Made by a program: the position numbers and the translations under genes. A stretch of 64,000 bases of DNA from UBA7916 sp036121365. GTDB lineage: Bacteria > Pseudomonadota > Gammaproteobacteria > Comchoanobacterales > Comchoanobacteraceae. The stretch is taken from the NCBI GenBank assembly GCA_036121365.1, contig JAZAFR010000007.1, positions 189,760 to 253,759 on the forward strand, given 5' to 3'. This document shows, one piece after another, positions 27,901 through 35,518 of this stretch. Each line of letters opens with the position of its first letter. Position 1 is the first letter of the stretch. Under the pieces are notes generated by a model that was not told the origin of the DNA, searched no databases, and was given only the letters and a program-made list of their open reading frames with translations.

Positions 27901-28528
27901 GGTGTCGATGGGGCAGTCTATATCTTGTATGGGGCCCACAGGAGTGAACTTATCTTCACGACATTTATCACATCGAGTTTTGTTGCTTAGCGATGATCAA
28001 CGTTTGCCCAGTGCGTTGCTTTATCGAAAGCATTTTCAAATGTCTTCAGAAGGTGTTGATTTTTATGTTGCCCAATCTGAACAAGCAAAAAGATTATTGG
28101 ATTGCTTGAATCCTGACGGTTGCTTTGAATGGCTTGAGGAAAGTCATGAAAAAAATCTTATTTTACGCTTGAGTCAGTATGGTTCCATTTTTCTGCATGG
28201 TCAATTTAACTTTGTTAGAAAATATCATGCATTGTTCAGTGAGCATTTTCGTCAATATACAGGAAATATTCCTAAAATGGTTGGCTTTGTTGGTGGTGAT
28301 ATGCAGTGTATGCTTAAAGGGATTTGTGCTCAATGTTTACAATGGCAAGTTGACCCTCAAACTAAAGAGCGTACAAAAGCGGTGTATGCTTGTTCTTGGC
28401 AAGATCAGCCTTTAGAAATTGTTGATCTATCTCATGCAGACAGTCGTAATAACCGCTGTTTGGCTTTGAGTCATTTGAATGGGCAATGGGAAAAAACTTT
28501 TCAAGATTTGTCTCAGTCTGGCTTGTAA
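24944..28528 (+). CDS. Giant flavin/Fe-S pyridine-nucleotide oxidoreductase fusion
   Basis: About 1194 residues from ATG 24944 (TTG 24932 possible). Numbered from TTG: 1-230 unrecognised; 238-323 Cys-rich (HYCHDREVDYC, then TGHRICNDCMQSC), likely an Fe-S domain like that of glutamate synthase small subunit; 376-390 FAD dinucleotide fold (VLVMGLGPAGF); a second nucleotide fold at about 550 (LVIGAGLTAVDAATEA); ATGSMPNT near 795; then, from about 910, a ferredoxin-reductase/PyrK-like domain ending in a Cys cluster (C1126, C1132, C1135, C1154), which resembles the [2Fe-2S] site of PyrK. It should pass electrons between NAD(P)H, flavin and Fe-S; the substrate is unknown. No partner subunit adjoins. 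Confidence 0.75.
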   Translation: MRLGFGLEHNLLLTKSGLQQVDSVFFDYVKCKAPDVHTLLTSFRQNPQLFSEQEYGDLILLASPIIEAFILKLFFLEVADFPKAVNVEDCLRFRDVFVLENPLKDRENSAAHLTFEALTTWLERCLGMPIDDFSEQRFMAFGLDCVDQSKTDAVYRLKQWCFLCQNSELYQSKFSHWYVLWKPKRIDDLMVKITSGKEENHFFSPSVSPNYRDDFSLIPSYWPEEKSMLHVDYCHYCHDREVDYCRSGFFKKKKDPSQGFKIGKTGLPLSGCPVDEKISQMHWLKHKKFHLGALVACMIDNPFCAVTGHRICNDCMQSCIFQKQEPVDTPQIESRVLMDVLSLPWGVEIYDLLLKWNPLRPDEYCPVATGDKSVLVMGLGPAGFSMIHHLWMRGCRVTGMDGAHLKDWPFGDVSKPVKHFSDICLDLSRRPRLGFGGVCEYGITSRWNKNLLNIVYLSLLRRSHVDLIGDCRFGGTIGVEDAWRWGFDHLVLALGAGLPSALNIPNGLAEGMVQASDFLMSLHEIGAQNNQGLVMLSMQLPCLVIGAGLTAVDAATEAQAYYLQMVQMVYLRFSKLLDMMGEQRLRACFSDKEYVKLSEWSAHGQACLDLKNEALRKNLTPCFRHLLQAWGGVNIVYRGSLEQAQAYKNNHYELQEALDTGIGFFAQTEVSAVTINASGTVSGLDCLQPHVCDWSYFKVFRVEKMGNQYTCFMESVFADLKAGLVVSISTRDDFSDDLGRWLIVEVRNNAIVIRSWHCSTLPLQEHLNQHMDFFAGLPKRPLNLAAKQVLVATGSMPNTAYEYEHKGHFKRKDGFYEMYDVCADGLTLKDASSHPHSGFFLSYANGNRRVSVVGDLHPQFHGSVVKALASSQHAVVDLMQHLSSLPKRNGAQKNDDVGRLHSDMRISVLESRPLMEGWHLLKLHAPWICLQSKAGHMFRLQAPYEGKCSNFGYESVSLQPYEIDHIGHTLTFVFQKNSVASKRLSLVSMGQSISCMGPTGVNLSSRHLSHRVLLLSDDQRLPSALLYRKHFQMSSEGVDFYVAQSEQAKRLLDCLNPDGCFEWLEESHEKNLILRLSQYGSIFLHGQFNFVRKYHALFSEHFRQYTGNIPKMVGFVGGDMQCMLKGICAQCLQWQVDPQTKERTKAVYACSWQDQPLEIVDLSHADSRNNRCLALSHLNGQWEKTFQDLSQSGL

Positions 28529-28710
28529 CTTTGATTTGATCTGTCATGGTAAAGGCATTTTGTTGCAGGCTGTCTTGTATTTGATTTCGTGATGTATTGA
28601 ATATAAGAATATGCTTGGAGTCTATATTGCTTATTTTTCATTTGGGATATAATAGTAGTGGGGGATATTGCGATGCTATGGACTGTCTTTATTTTTGGTT
28701 TGTTTTGTAG

Positions 28711-28716
28711 TACAAT
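28711..28716 (+). promoter_or_regulatory. Likely -10 box of ssrA
   Basis: TACAAT ends nine bases before the first base of the tmRNA, at the right distance for transcription to start at or near its 5' end. No good -35 box was seen 17 bases upstream. Confidence 0.4.
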
Positions 28717-28724
28717 ACGAATAT

Positions 28725-29116
28725 GGGGGCGCTTTTGGTTTTGACGTGATTGACGAAGCCGGATGTGCATGTCGGGCAGTCTGGTAAGCCCGTTATCAAC
28801 TAAGAACTAAATATAACTGCAAATTTAATACGCAGAAGACTCGCAGCTTTAGCACCAGCTAACTGTGAGTTCGATTGTCAAGAAGCAATAGCTGCTTAAC
28901 AATTCCGTGGCCTATTTGTGCTTGTGCGAATAACGCCGCGGTCATTGACACAGGATCGCTACGATCGATGTGCTCAAGTCATTGTAGTTAAATTTATTTG
29001 AGCAACTGTCACAAGGTTGTGCCCGTCTGGTCTGTGACAGTATTTTGACGAGGCTAAGCATGTAGTACCTGATGGACTAGCATGAGCGGACGCGGGTTCG
29101 AATCCCGCCGCCTCCA
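28725..29116 (+). ncRNA. ssrA: Transfer-messenger RNA (tmRNA)
   Basis: Rescues stalled ribosomes with SmpB. The 5' end GGGGGCG pairs with CGCCTCC (29109-29115) as the acceptor stem, and the T-arm GGGTTCGAATCCC lies just inside. GTGCATGTCGGGC and the GACTAGCATGAGCGGACGCG region match conserved tmRNA parts. Stem CGGGC/GCCCG begins pseudoknot 1. The likely resume codon GCA (28819) is nucleotide 95. The tag frame then runs 26 codons to TAA 28897-28899, whose end lies in a hairpin (GATTGT...ACAATT) fitting helix 5. The discriminator A (29116) is followed by TTT, so the CCA end is not encoded. Confidence 0.95.
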
Positions 29117-29254
29117 TTTTTCAAATGGTACGCTGTGTATTGGTCAGTGTTTCTTTAATAAAACAGTAAAAATTATTAAAAAAGTATTAAAAATTCATGA
29201 CATTCATTATAAAATAGTCTATATTTGAATTGTTTTTATATAAAAAGGAGTGTT

Positions 29255-29569
29255 ATGAAACTGTCACATATTGTTACTGTCGTTGTTGTTGTATTGTTGA
29301 TTTTCTTGTTTGGTTTTCGTACTGGATCAGACTCAGATGATGGGTCAATTGCTTCAGTTGCTAAGCAAATGACTACAGAGGTCGGAAAAGATGCCGATGC
29401 TGTTCAATCAGCTATCGCTGGATCTACAGACCAAGATGCTGCTCCTGCTGCTGCTTCTACAGCACCTGCCGCACCTGCTGCTCCTGCTGCTGATTCTACA
29501 GCACCTGCTGCACCTGCTGCACCTGCTGCTCAAGTAGATCAAGCTCAAGCAACGCCTTCTGCAGGTTAG
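29255..29569 (+). CDS. Ala/Pro-rich membrane-anchored small protein
   Basis: 104 residues from ATG 29255 behind AAGGAG (29245-29250). Residues 1-25 form a membrane anchor or uncleaved signal (IVTVVVVVLLIFLFGF). The tail consists of repeats of APAAPAAPAA separated by DST, encoded by GCT/CCT/GCA runs. Such tails often span the periplasm as extended spacers. It follows tmRNA directly and ends at a strong terminator. No family recognised. Confidence 0.7.
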   Translation: MKLSHIVTVVVVVLLIFLFGFRTGSDSDDGSIASVAKQMTTEVGKDADAVQSAIAGSTDQDAAPAAASTAPAAPAAPAADSTAPAAPAAPAAQVDQAQATPSAG

Positions 29570-29594
29570 TAAGATACGCAATGTCGAATTTTTG

Positions 29595-29625
29595 GAGCCT
29601 TCATGACGAAGGCTCTTTCTTTTTT
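29595..29625 (+). terminator. Rho-independent terminator
   Basis: GAGCCTTC (29595-29602) pairs with GAAGGCTC (29608-29615) around a 5-base loop, followed by TTTCTTTTTT. It closes the Ala/Pro-rich gene. Confidence 0.9.
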
Positions 29626-29639
29626 ATGTCTCTGATGGT

Positions 29640-30194
29640 TTATATTTTTTCTTCTTGAGTGTTTTCAAAGCAGAAGAGTTGCCATTTTTTTGCAAGATTG
29701 CTGATGGATTTGAACTGTTCTGATGATGATATTTTTCCAGTTGATACCCATTGCATGTCTACTGACTCATTGGATGAAATGATGGTTTCTTCTAAAGTGT
29801 AGAACAAAAAACAGAAATCGTATAAATAGTATGGGTTTGTGCTAGATGCAGATAGGTATATATCAATGTTGAAAATTTCATTTGAATGGGGCGTGATGTT
29901 TTTAATTCCAGATTCTTCTTTGGCTTCACGGAGCGCAGTTTTTTGAATGTTTTGTAAATCTGGCGTTTCGTAATGCCCTCCCAATTGAATCCATTTTTTG
30001 AGTTTTTTGTGTTGAGTGAGTAAGACTTTTCCGTTCTTTGGATTGAAAATCCAAGCTGATCCAGTGATTTGATCGTTTACTTGGGGCAATGTTTTTTTTA
30101 TAGAGAGAAAATTTTCTACTGCATTAATGGTTGCCGCTTCTTCTGGAAATTTTGTTAAATAGTCTTGAAATTGTTTTTTGCTGATCTGAACCAT
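29640..30194 (-). CDS. Nudix hydrolase
   Basis: 184 residues. The Nudix box is GGHYETPDLQNIQKTA followed by LREAKEESGI, with the catalytic REAKEE core. The N-terminal extension (1-45) is helical. Nudix enzymes hydrolyse nucleoside diphosphates linked to another moiety; the substrate here cannot be assigned. It converges on the Ala/Pro-rich gene and is divergent from the Trm112-like gene. Confidence 0.85.
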   Translation of the reverse strand: MVQISKKQFQDYLTKFPEEAATINAVENFLSIKKTLPQVNDQITGSAWIFNPKNGKVLLTQHKKLKKWIQLGGHYETPDLQNIQKTALREAKEESGIKNITPHSNEIFNIDIYLSASSTNPYYLYDFCFLFYTLEETIISSNESVDMQWVSTGKISSSEQFKSISNLAKKWQLFCFENTQEEKI

Positions 30195-30269
30195 ATTGAT
30201 TTGATTGTTTGAAATGTGTTATTTTACTTTATCTTGAGTTTTGTTGCGTGTCAATCAAGGATATACTGT

Positions 30270-30461
30270 ATGGATAGAAAACTTTTAAACTGTTTGGTTT
30301 GTCCTCAAACTGGTGGTTCTTTGCAATGGATGGAACAAAAGTCAGAGCTTTGGTGTTCTTCTAGTGGTCTTGCTTTTCCAATTAAGTCAGGGATTCCTGT
30401 GATGTTAATTGAACAGGCTCGTTTGTTAACACAAGAAGAAATTGATGAGACTTTTTCTTAG
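30270..30461 (+). CDS. Trm112-like zinc-ribbon protein
   Basis: 63 residues from ATG 30270 (AAGGA upstream). KLLNCLVCPQTGGSL has the family's CxxCP motif, and LAFPIKSGIPVMLIEQAR is the diagnostic C-terminal segment of YcaR/Trm112 proteins. Eukaryotic Trm112 activates methyltransferases; the bacterial role is less clear. Fifteen bases separate it from the HIT gene. Confidence 0.9.
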   Translation: MDRKLLNCLVCPQTGGSLQWMEQKSELWCSSSGLAFPIKSGIPVMLIEQARLLTQEEIDETFS

Positions 30462-30476
30462 GAGTGTTGGATTAAT

Positions 30477-30824
30477 ATGGATGGAGAAGAAACGATATTT
30501 TCTAAAATTATACGTAAAGAGTTACCGGCAGATATTGTTTATGAGGATGATGAATGCTTGTGTTTCCATGATGTTTCTCCCGTTGCTCCTGTGCATCTTT
30601 TGTTAATACCCAAAAGATGTATTCCTCGTTTGGCAGATGTCAATGAAAGCAACAAAGAGATGTTGGCTGATCTTTTTCTTAAGGTGCCTATTGTTGCCGA
30701 AAAAATGGGGATTAAAGACTCTTTTCGTGTCGTTATTAATAGTGGTGCTGGTGCATGTCAGACAGTATTTCATCTGCATTTGCATATTATTGGTGGTCGT
30801 GCCCTGAATTGGCCTCCTGGTTGA
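30477..30824 (+). CDS. HIT family (HinT-like) purine nucleoside phosphoramidase
   Basis: 115 residues, ATG 30477 behind AGGAGT. The His triad is HLHLHIIGG near residue 103, preceded by the NSGAGACQTVFHLH helix. N-terminal FSKIIRKELPADIVYEDDEC is typical of HinT. It hydrolyses adenosine phosphoramidates. Probably cotranscribed with the Trm112-like gene. Confidence 0.95.
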   Translation: MDGEETIFSKIIRKELPADIVYEDDECLCFHDVSPVAPVHLLLIPKRCIPRLADVNESNKEMLADLFLKVPIVAEKMGIKDSFRVVINSGAGACQTVFHLHLHIIGGRALNWPPG

Positions 30825-30915
30825 TTTTATTGTTATTTTGAGTTTCTTTAACGGAGTGGTATGAGCGGTTGAGTGAGGCATTGATATGTGATTTTTTCAT
30901 GCTTGTTTTGATAGC

Positions 30916-32001
30916 TTATAAAATTTGTGCTTTTCTGCATGTCTCTGCATAGGATAGAAATAAATATTTAAAAATTGCTGCAATTGGTATTCCCAACAGT
31001 AAACCTATTGCTCCAAGCTCTTTTGTTGCGACTATTAGTACGATTAAGCTGGTGAATGTTGACATGCCCACACTATTGCCAATGAAATAAGGAATGAAAA
31101 ATATGGATTCCAGGGTGGCTGTAATGGCATAGACGATTGCAAGACTGACGAATGAGTAAATACCTGCATTTGCAGCATAAAGGCTTAATATTGAGATGGT
31201 CATGCCAGTTGCAGATCCTATGAAGGGGATGAAGCTCAATACTCCAGTGAGTATTCCCAGCGCTGTCGCATAAGGAACTCCTACTATGTGAAACCCAATG
31301 GTGTAACAAATTGCAAGTGATGCAATGAGTAGTAATTCTCCTCGTAAGAATGATGAAATTATGTTGTTGATTTCTAGTAAAATATTGCTGAGTTGAGCTC
31401 TGTATTTCTTTGGAGTGTATTTTTCGATGCAATCTAGAATTTCATCATAATGGATGCCAATAAAAAAATACAGGAGAGGGATCAGCAATAAGTAGATGAT
31501 ATAGGTGAGGGAGAGTAGTAGTTGGTTAGCGGTTCCTTGTGCGAGTGCCATGACTCTTTTGAATGTATTGGCATCGAAGTCTGTTAGGTTTTTAATGAAC
31601 TTGGTGACTTGTTGTTCTATGATTCCGCTTTCAATTGATATTGATGATCCATAGGATTCAGAGAGTTGATTGATACTGTTTGCAATGCTATGGATGAGTT
31701 TGGGTAAAGATAATAGTAAGGAACTGATTTCACGTGCAATGTATGGTAGTCCAACCAGTAAAATGGCGAGGACAATACACAAAAGAAAGATAAAAATGAG
31801 GCCAATTGCAAAAAAACGAGGCAGCTTACACGTGTTTTCGAGAAATTTAATTGCTGGTAGTGAGATATAAACAAAGATGACGGCAAATGTTGTGGAGTAA
31901 ACATATTCATGTAGAGAAACAGCCAATAGTAAAACGAATGCAACTTCAATCAAAATAAGGGTTGCAAAAAGAACTTGATTTTTTGTGATGGATTTCTGCA
32001 T
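30916..32001 (-). CDS. AI-2E/PerM family transporter
   Basis: 361 residues with about eight membrane helices: paired helices at both ends and a soluble loop (about 95-150) between. The conserved GVLSFIPFIGSATGM and LGIPIAAIFKYL segments identify the AI-2E transporter (PerM) family of inner-membrane proteins with proposed roles in small-molecule or ion efflux. Substrate unknown. It is convergent with the HIT gene and divergent from the 1015-codon gene. Confidence 0.9.
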   Translation of the reverse strand: MQKSITKNQVLFATLILIEVAFVLLLAVSLHEYVYSTTFAVIFVYISLPAIKFLENTCKLPRFFAIGLIFIFLLCIVLAILLVGLPYIAREISSLLLSLPKLIHSIANSINQLSESYGSSISIESGIIEQQVTKFIKNLTDFDANTFKRVMALAQGTANQLLLSLTYIIYLLLIPLLYFFIGIHYDEILDCIEKYTPKKYRAQLSNILLEINNIISSFLRGELLLIASLAICYTIGFHIVGVPYATALGILTGVLSFIPFIGSATGMTISILSLYAANAGIYSFVSLAIVYAITATLESIFFIPYFIGNSVGMSTFTSLIVLIVATKELGAIGLLLGIPIAAIFKYLFLSYAETCRKAQIL

Positions 32002-32110
32002 GTTTGACTCTTTCTATGTTAAATTATTATGTATATTATTTTTCATGAAAGCAATATTAATTATTTAATTTTCTGGACTTTACTCTGTTCATACTTTTCC
32101 TGGTGGAAGT

Positions 32111-32139
32111 TTGATTATTGAGTAACCCCATGTTATCTT
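32111..32139 (+). promoter_or_regulatory. Possible promoter of the 1015-codon gene
   Basis: TTGATT (32111-32116), 17-base spacer, TATCTT (32134-32139). Each box matches the consensus at four of six positions. The predicted start of transcription leaves little leader before ATG 32157 and a normal one before ATG 32187. Confidence 0.35.
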
Positions 32140-32156
32140 TTTAATATGGGATATCA

Positions 32157-35100
32157 ATGCATAAAAAATTAAGGGTATGGATAAGTATGAGGGGAACATC
32201 TTCAGAGGATTTGTTTAGACACCTCTCTTTGACATTTGCTAGGTCCCTATCTGAAGATGAGAGAGCGCTATTAGAACCTCTGAGTGCAGAAGAACGACAA
32301 TCTTTGAGAGATGTTAGTATTCCCCATGTAGAAGATTTAGAGACATCCGTTCGTCGGGTCACTCAACCTCAGAATGTGTTCTTTTCTGCTATAGATTCTG
32401 TGGTAGTGAGGTTAGACTTTGTAATAGTACAGTTCTGTTTATTGTATTTTATGGTTTTTTTTGTTGGGGAACCGAATTATTTTAGACAGCAAAGCGTTTA
32501 TAATGGAATTTATTTTTTGGGCCTTTTATGCTATTACCGTTACTATCATAGCTTTCTTTTTGGTGTTCAGTCCGAAAGATCGGTTAGAGTTGATGAGGCT
32601 GTGGTTGCAAAAATTACAAATCTTTTTGCTGTCTCTTCGGAGAGAGTGCGTCAGTTTTTACCTAGGCATACTACTGAATCAGGAAGGGAGTCGTTACTGA
32701 TTTTTAATGGTAGGCCATTGTCTGATTATGTTTCGATTATGAATGGCACTTATTTGTTTTTTATGTGGTTTTTGCTTTCTTTTATTACAAGCTATAATAA
32801 TCCAGGTGATTCGTGGTTTCTTCTCGTAGCTTTACATTTGTATCCAATTGTGTCAGTGAGCCCATTGATTTTGGATGATTGGGAATTGTTTTTTAAACAT
32901 AGTTCTAGAGAGGTAATACGTGATTTTTCACAGGGGTATCGTCTTTTTCCACTGAGAGGTTGTTGGGCTGCCTTGAAAGGCTGCTGGACTGTCTTGAGTA
33001 CTGTCCCGAAGAGGGGCTGGGCTGACTTCTTACTCCCATTTGGAAAAGGGTCAACGGTTTCTCAAAAATGGATTTTTGCTGACCTTCTTCTTATAGTTTT
33101 GCATTGTTGTTCGGATGGTATTGCTCAGGAGGAAGTGAACAAAGCAATAAAAAGAATACAAGGGCAACCAAGAATACGAAATAAAGATAGGAAAGGGGAA
33201 GAATATCAGGGGTTTCTTGGTATGTGTCGGTGGATCTATACAAATCGCAATCAGGTATCCCAACTGATATCCCGAGCGGGAATGAACGCATTGTCAGGAA
33301 GGCAATTGAACGCATTGTTGAATTATACGATGCAATTGAATTCGGACGAAGCAACGGTCGATGCTGATTTCAAGGTAGATATTTTGCGTCGTCTTTTTCA
33401 ACTGTTTTCTACTGGTCGGTGTCAACAGATAATCCCTGTCATGTATGAGAAGGCAATGGGAAAAAAACACATTGATGACGCCTATATCATTCAAATTGTC
33501 TCTGAGGTGGCCAATCAATGTGTTAACAATGAAGAACTTCTTCTGTATCTGGCTCAGATGATAGATACTTCTTTTGATGCTTTTGTACATCAGCCAAGTC
33601 GTTCGTCAGAAACCACAGTAAAAAAATTGACACGGTTTCTTCTTTATAGTGATGTGTTTAAAACACGACCCGACCTCAGGCTGCGTCGAATTGAGCAATT
33701 CAATGACCCGAAGACATCTGAGGAAAACTTGTTGATTTTATTGATTCGTGATTTTGCAAGAATTATGTATTTTCACAGTAGTGATGATTGTTATCGTGTT
33801 GATATTCTTAATTTTATGGGGTCGTTTTTTGCTGCTCTGTCGAAAGTTGACCTTGTTGTTACTTCAGAGAGACAGAAGGTTGTTTCTTCTGTTTTTAGTG
33901 GTCTGTCATCGTATTTCTCAAAGCCTTCACGATCGAGTGAGCATAGGGAAAGTTTTGCATGCCTATGTAAATCATTATCTGGGCTAAATGATGAAGATTG
34001 TCATATTGAATCGTCTTTATTTTGGTTTGAACTTTTAAGTTTTGTCAATGGAGTCTTCATGGGATCCGGTGTGATAGATGGCGCTTGCTCTCCTTCCTTT
34101 GTAAAGTTTGTTGTGTCTAAAGTCGTTGAATACGGAGGTGAAGAAACGATCAGTCGAATTTTGGGTAAGAGTGGCGTTTCTACAGAAGGTTTAATGGAAA
34201 ATAAGATGTGGCGAACTCGGACACCGAGCAATAAAATTGAAATGCTCTATTCACTCTTTTATTCACTGTCTCTGTTATTGCGATACAATTATATTGAGAT
34301 GTTTCGAGAATCATTTCAGTCTTCTGAGGATTTTAGTTTATTTTTTAAGCAGAAATTCAGTACGGTTATGTCAGCTAAAGAAAAGAAAAAGTCTCTGTAT
34401 CAATCTATTCTTTCGGGTCTTAATTTGTCCACTCGGTTTGTCGATAGTTCATTATGCTTTCTGGATAAGGTTGAAAATGAGGAAAAGCAACAGATATATA
34501 AGGACTTGTCTATTGAAGATTATGGTGAAAGAAAGAGGTCGTCTATATTATTTTTAGCCTTTTTGTTTGATTATTCTGGTCGTAATCGTGTTATTGCTTC
34601 TGACTGGATTGCTAGGTTGATGTATGGCAATGTGCTTGGGAATCCAGGTTTCGTAAAATGGTGTCTGATGGGATTGAATTCTATATTGTTATTTCTTTCA
34701 CTGTCGATTGGTTTTTTTGACTTTTCTGGGCGTCGAAAATGGTATAAAAATATCTTGAATTTGACATATTCAGTTTATTTTCTACTCACTAGAAGTATTG
34801 TGCAGTTACCTAGGCTTTTATGGCTATCTGTTCAACTTGTGTTTTTGGTTTTGGGTAATTTGCTTTATCGTGCTGGTAGATTGAGAGTTCTTGTGTTTTC
34901 ATCATGTTTACTTGGTGCTTTGGCATGTGTCAATGCTCTGGCAATTTCCAGTTATTTGGTACCGGTATTGGCTTGTGTTTTTTACTATGCTTTTAAATTA
35001 GTCAGTCAAGTGATTCTCCCTTGTTTGGGAGTCGATCCTAATCTGTCATTGTTTTGTCCATTGGTTATAAATGGTAGTACTGCCAGTGATGCTTTTTCTT

Positions 35101-35204
35101 CTCTTCCCCATAGGATAAACTCTGTGGACTTTGAAGCACTTTCTCAACACCAACCGCGGGATGATGATTTGAGTGTCGGTGGCACCGTTGTAAGTCCATT
35201 ATAG
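32157..35204 (+). CDS. Giant helical protein with membrane clusters at both ends
   Basis: 1015 residues, or 1005 if ATG 32187 (MRGTSSEDL) is used. Hydrophobic segments cluster at about 85-135 (LDFVIVQFCLLYFMVFFV, then YFLGLLCYYRYYHSFLF) and 195-245, then a soluble helical stretch of some 550 residues, then a dense membrane cluster at about 840-965 (for example GLNSILLFLSLSIGFFDF and VLVFSSCLLGALACVNAL). There is no signal peptide, enzyme motif or known repeat. I do not recognise it. Its layout resembles its convergent neighbour. A host-membrane-targeted Dot/Icm substrate or an envelope scaffold are both possible. Confidence 0.65.
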   Translation: MHKKLRVWISMRGTSSEDLFRHLSLTFARSLSEDERALLEPLSAEERQSLRDVSIPHVEDLETSVRRVTQPQNVFFSAIDSVVVRLDFVIVQFCLLYFMVFFVGEPNYFRQQSVYNGIYFLGLLCYYRYYHSFLFGVQSERSVRVDEAVVAKITNLFAVSSERVRQFLPRHTTESGRESLLIFNGRPLSDYVSIMNGTYLFFMWFLLSFITSYNNPGDSWFLLVALHLYPIVSVSPLILDDWELFFKHSSREVIRDFSQGYRLFPLRGCWAALKGCWTVLSTVPKRGWADFLLPFGKGSTVSQKWIFADLLLIVLHCCSDGIAQEEVNKAIKRIQGQPRIRNKDRKGEEYQGFLGMCRWIYTNRNQVSQLISRAGMNALSGRQLNALLNYTMQLNSDEATVDADFKVDILRRLFQLFSTGRCQQIIPVMYEKAMGKKHIDDAYIIQIVSEVANQCVNNEELLLYLAQMIDTSFDAFVHQPSRSSETTVKKLTRFLLYSDVFKTRPDLRLRRIEQFNDPKTSEENLLILLIRDFARIMYFHSSDDCYRVDILNFMGSFFAALSKVDLVVTSERQKVVSSVFSGLSSYFSKPSRSSEHRESFACLCKSLSGLNDEDCHIESSLFWFELLSFVNGVFMGSGVIDGACSPSFVKFVVSKVVEYGGEETISRILGKSGVSTEGLMENKMWRTRTPSNKIEMLYSLFYSLSLLLRYNYIEMFRESFQSSEDFSLFFKQKFSTVMSAKEKKKSLYQSILSGLNLSTRFVDSSLCFLDKVENEEKQQIYKDLSIEDYGERKRSSILFLAFLFDYSGRNRVIASDWIARLMYGNVLGNPGFVKWCLMGLNSILLFLSLSIGFFDFSGRRKWYKNILNLTYSVYFLLTRSIVQLPRLLWLSVQLVFLVLGNLLYRAGRLRVLVFSSCLLGALACVNALAISSYLVPVLACVFYYAFKLVSQVILPCLGVDPNLSLFCPLVINGSTASDAFSSLPHRINSVDFEALSQHQPRDDDLSVGGTVVSPL

Positions 35205-35402
35205 TTACTTATTTAATGCCTGGATAATTGTGACTAGATTATCAGAGGCTTTTTTTACAGAGAAAATAGAGTTGCTTGCCTATGCTTTTTTATACGATAT
35301 ATCCATGCTGAATGACTTTGGTTTGAGTCAATTTATTGGTTTATGCAATGGTTTTTTTCTTATCTTTTCATTGTTTTTTCTTTTTGTATTTAGTTAAGTT
35401 GT

Positions 35403-35464
35403 AAAAGTAACAGGATGTGCTCCCTTTGGAGGTGCGTGCTGTTGCTTTTGTTTTTCTTTTAAAC
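35403..35464 (+). terminator. Terminator after the 1015-codon gene
   Basis: AAAAGTAACAG (35403-35413) pairs with CTGTTGCTTTT (about 35439-35449), and inside this CTCC pairs with GGAG around CTTT. The hairpin is followed by TTTTGTTTTTCTTTT. The long, partly mismatched stem is stable enough for termination. Confidence 0.6.
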
Positions 35465-35505
35465 ATCTAAGTTGCTGGGCAGAATCTGCCCAGCGTTAGG
35501 TGTTT
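35461..35505 (-). terminator. Palindromic hairpin after the 1084-codon gene
   Basis: GCTGGGCAGA (35474-35483) and TCTGCCCAGC (35485-35494) form a perfect inverted repeat, extended by AAACAT-CTAA and TTAG-GTGTTT on the outside. It lies just past the stop of the minus-strand gene. The minus-strand T-run after it is poor, so a transcript-end stabiliser is as likely as a terminator. Confidence 0.5.
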
Positions 35506-35518
35506 GAGGTGTCCTGTT

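Larger units (their letters stand above)
35205..35518. other. Intergenic spacer with two hairpins between convergent giants
   Basis: The 314-base spacer has no coding potential worth noting. It holds two hairpins, listed separately, at 35403-35449 and 35461-35505; they serve as the likely ends of the two converging transcripts. Confidence 0.6.

Noticed and set aside
28513..28770. Minus-strand frame of 85 codons overlapping the 5' end of tmRNA
   Set aside because: It overlaps an RNA gene and the end of the oxidoreductase gene and has no ribosome binding site.
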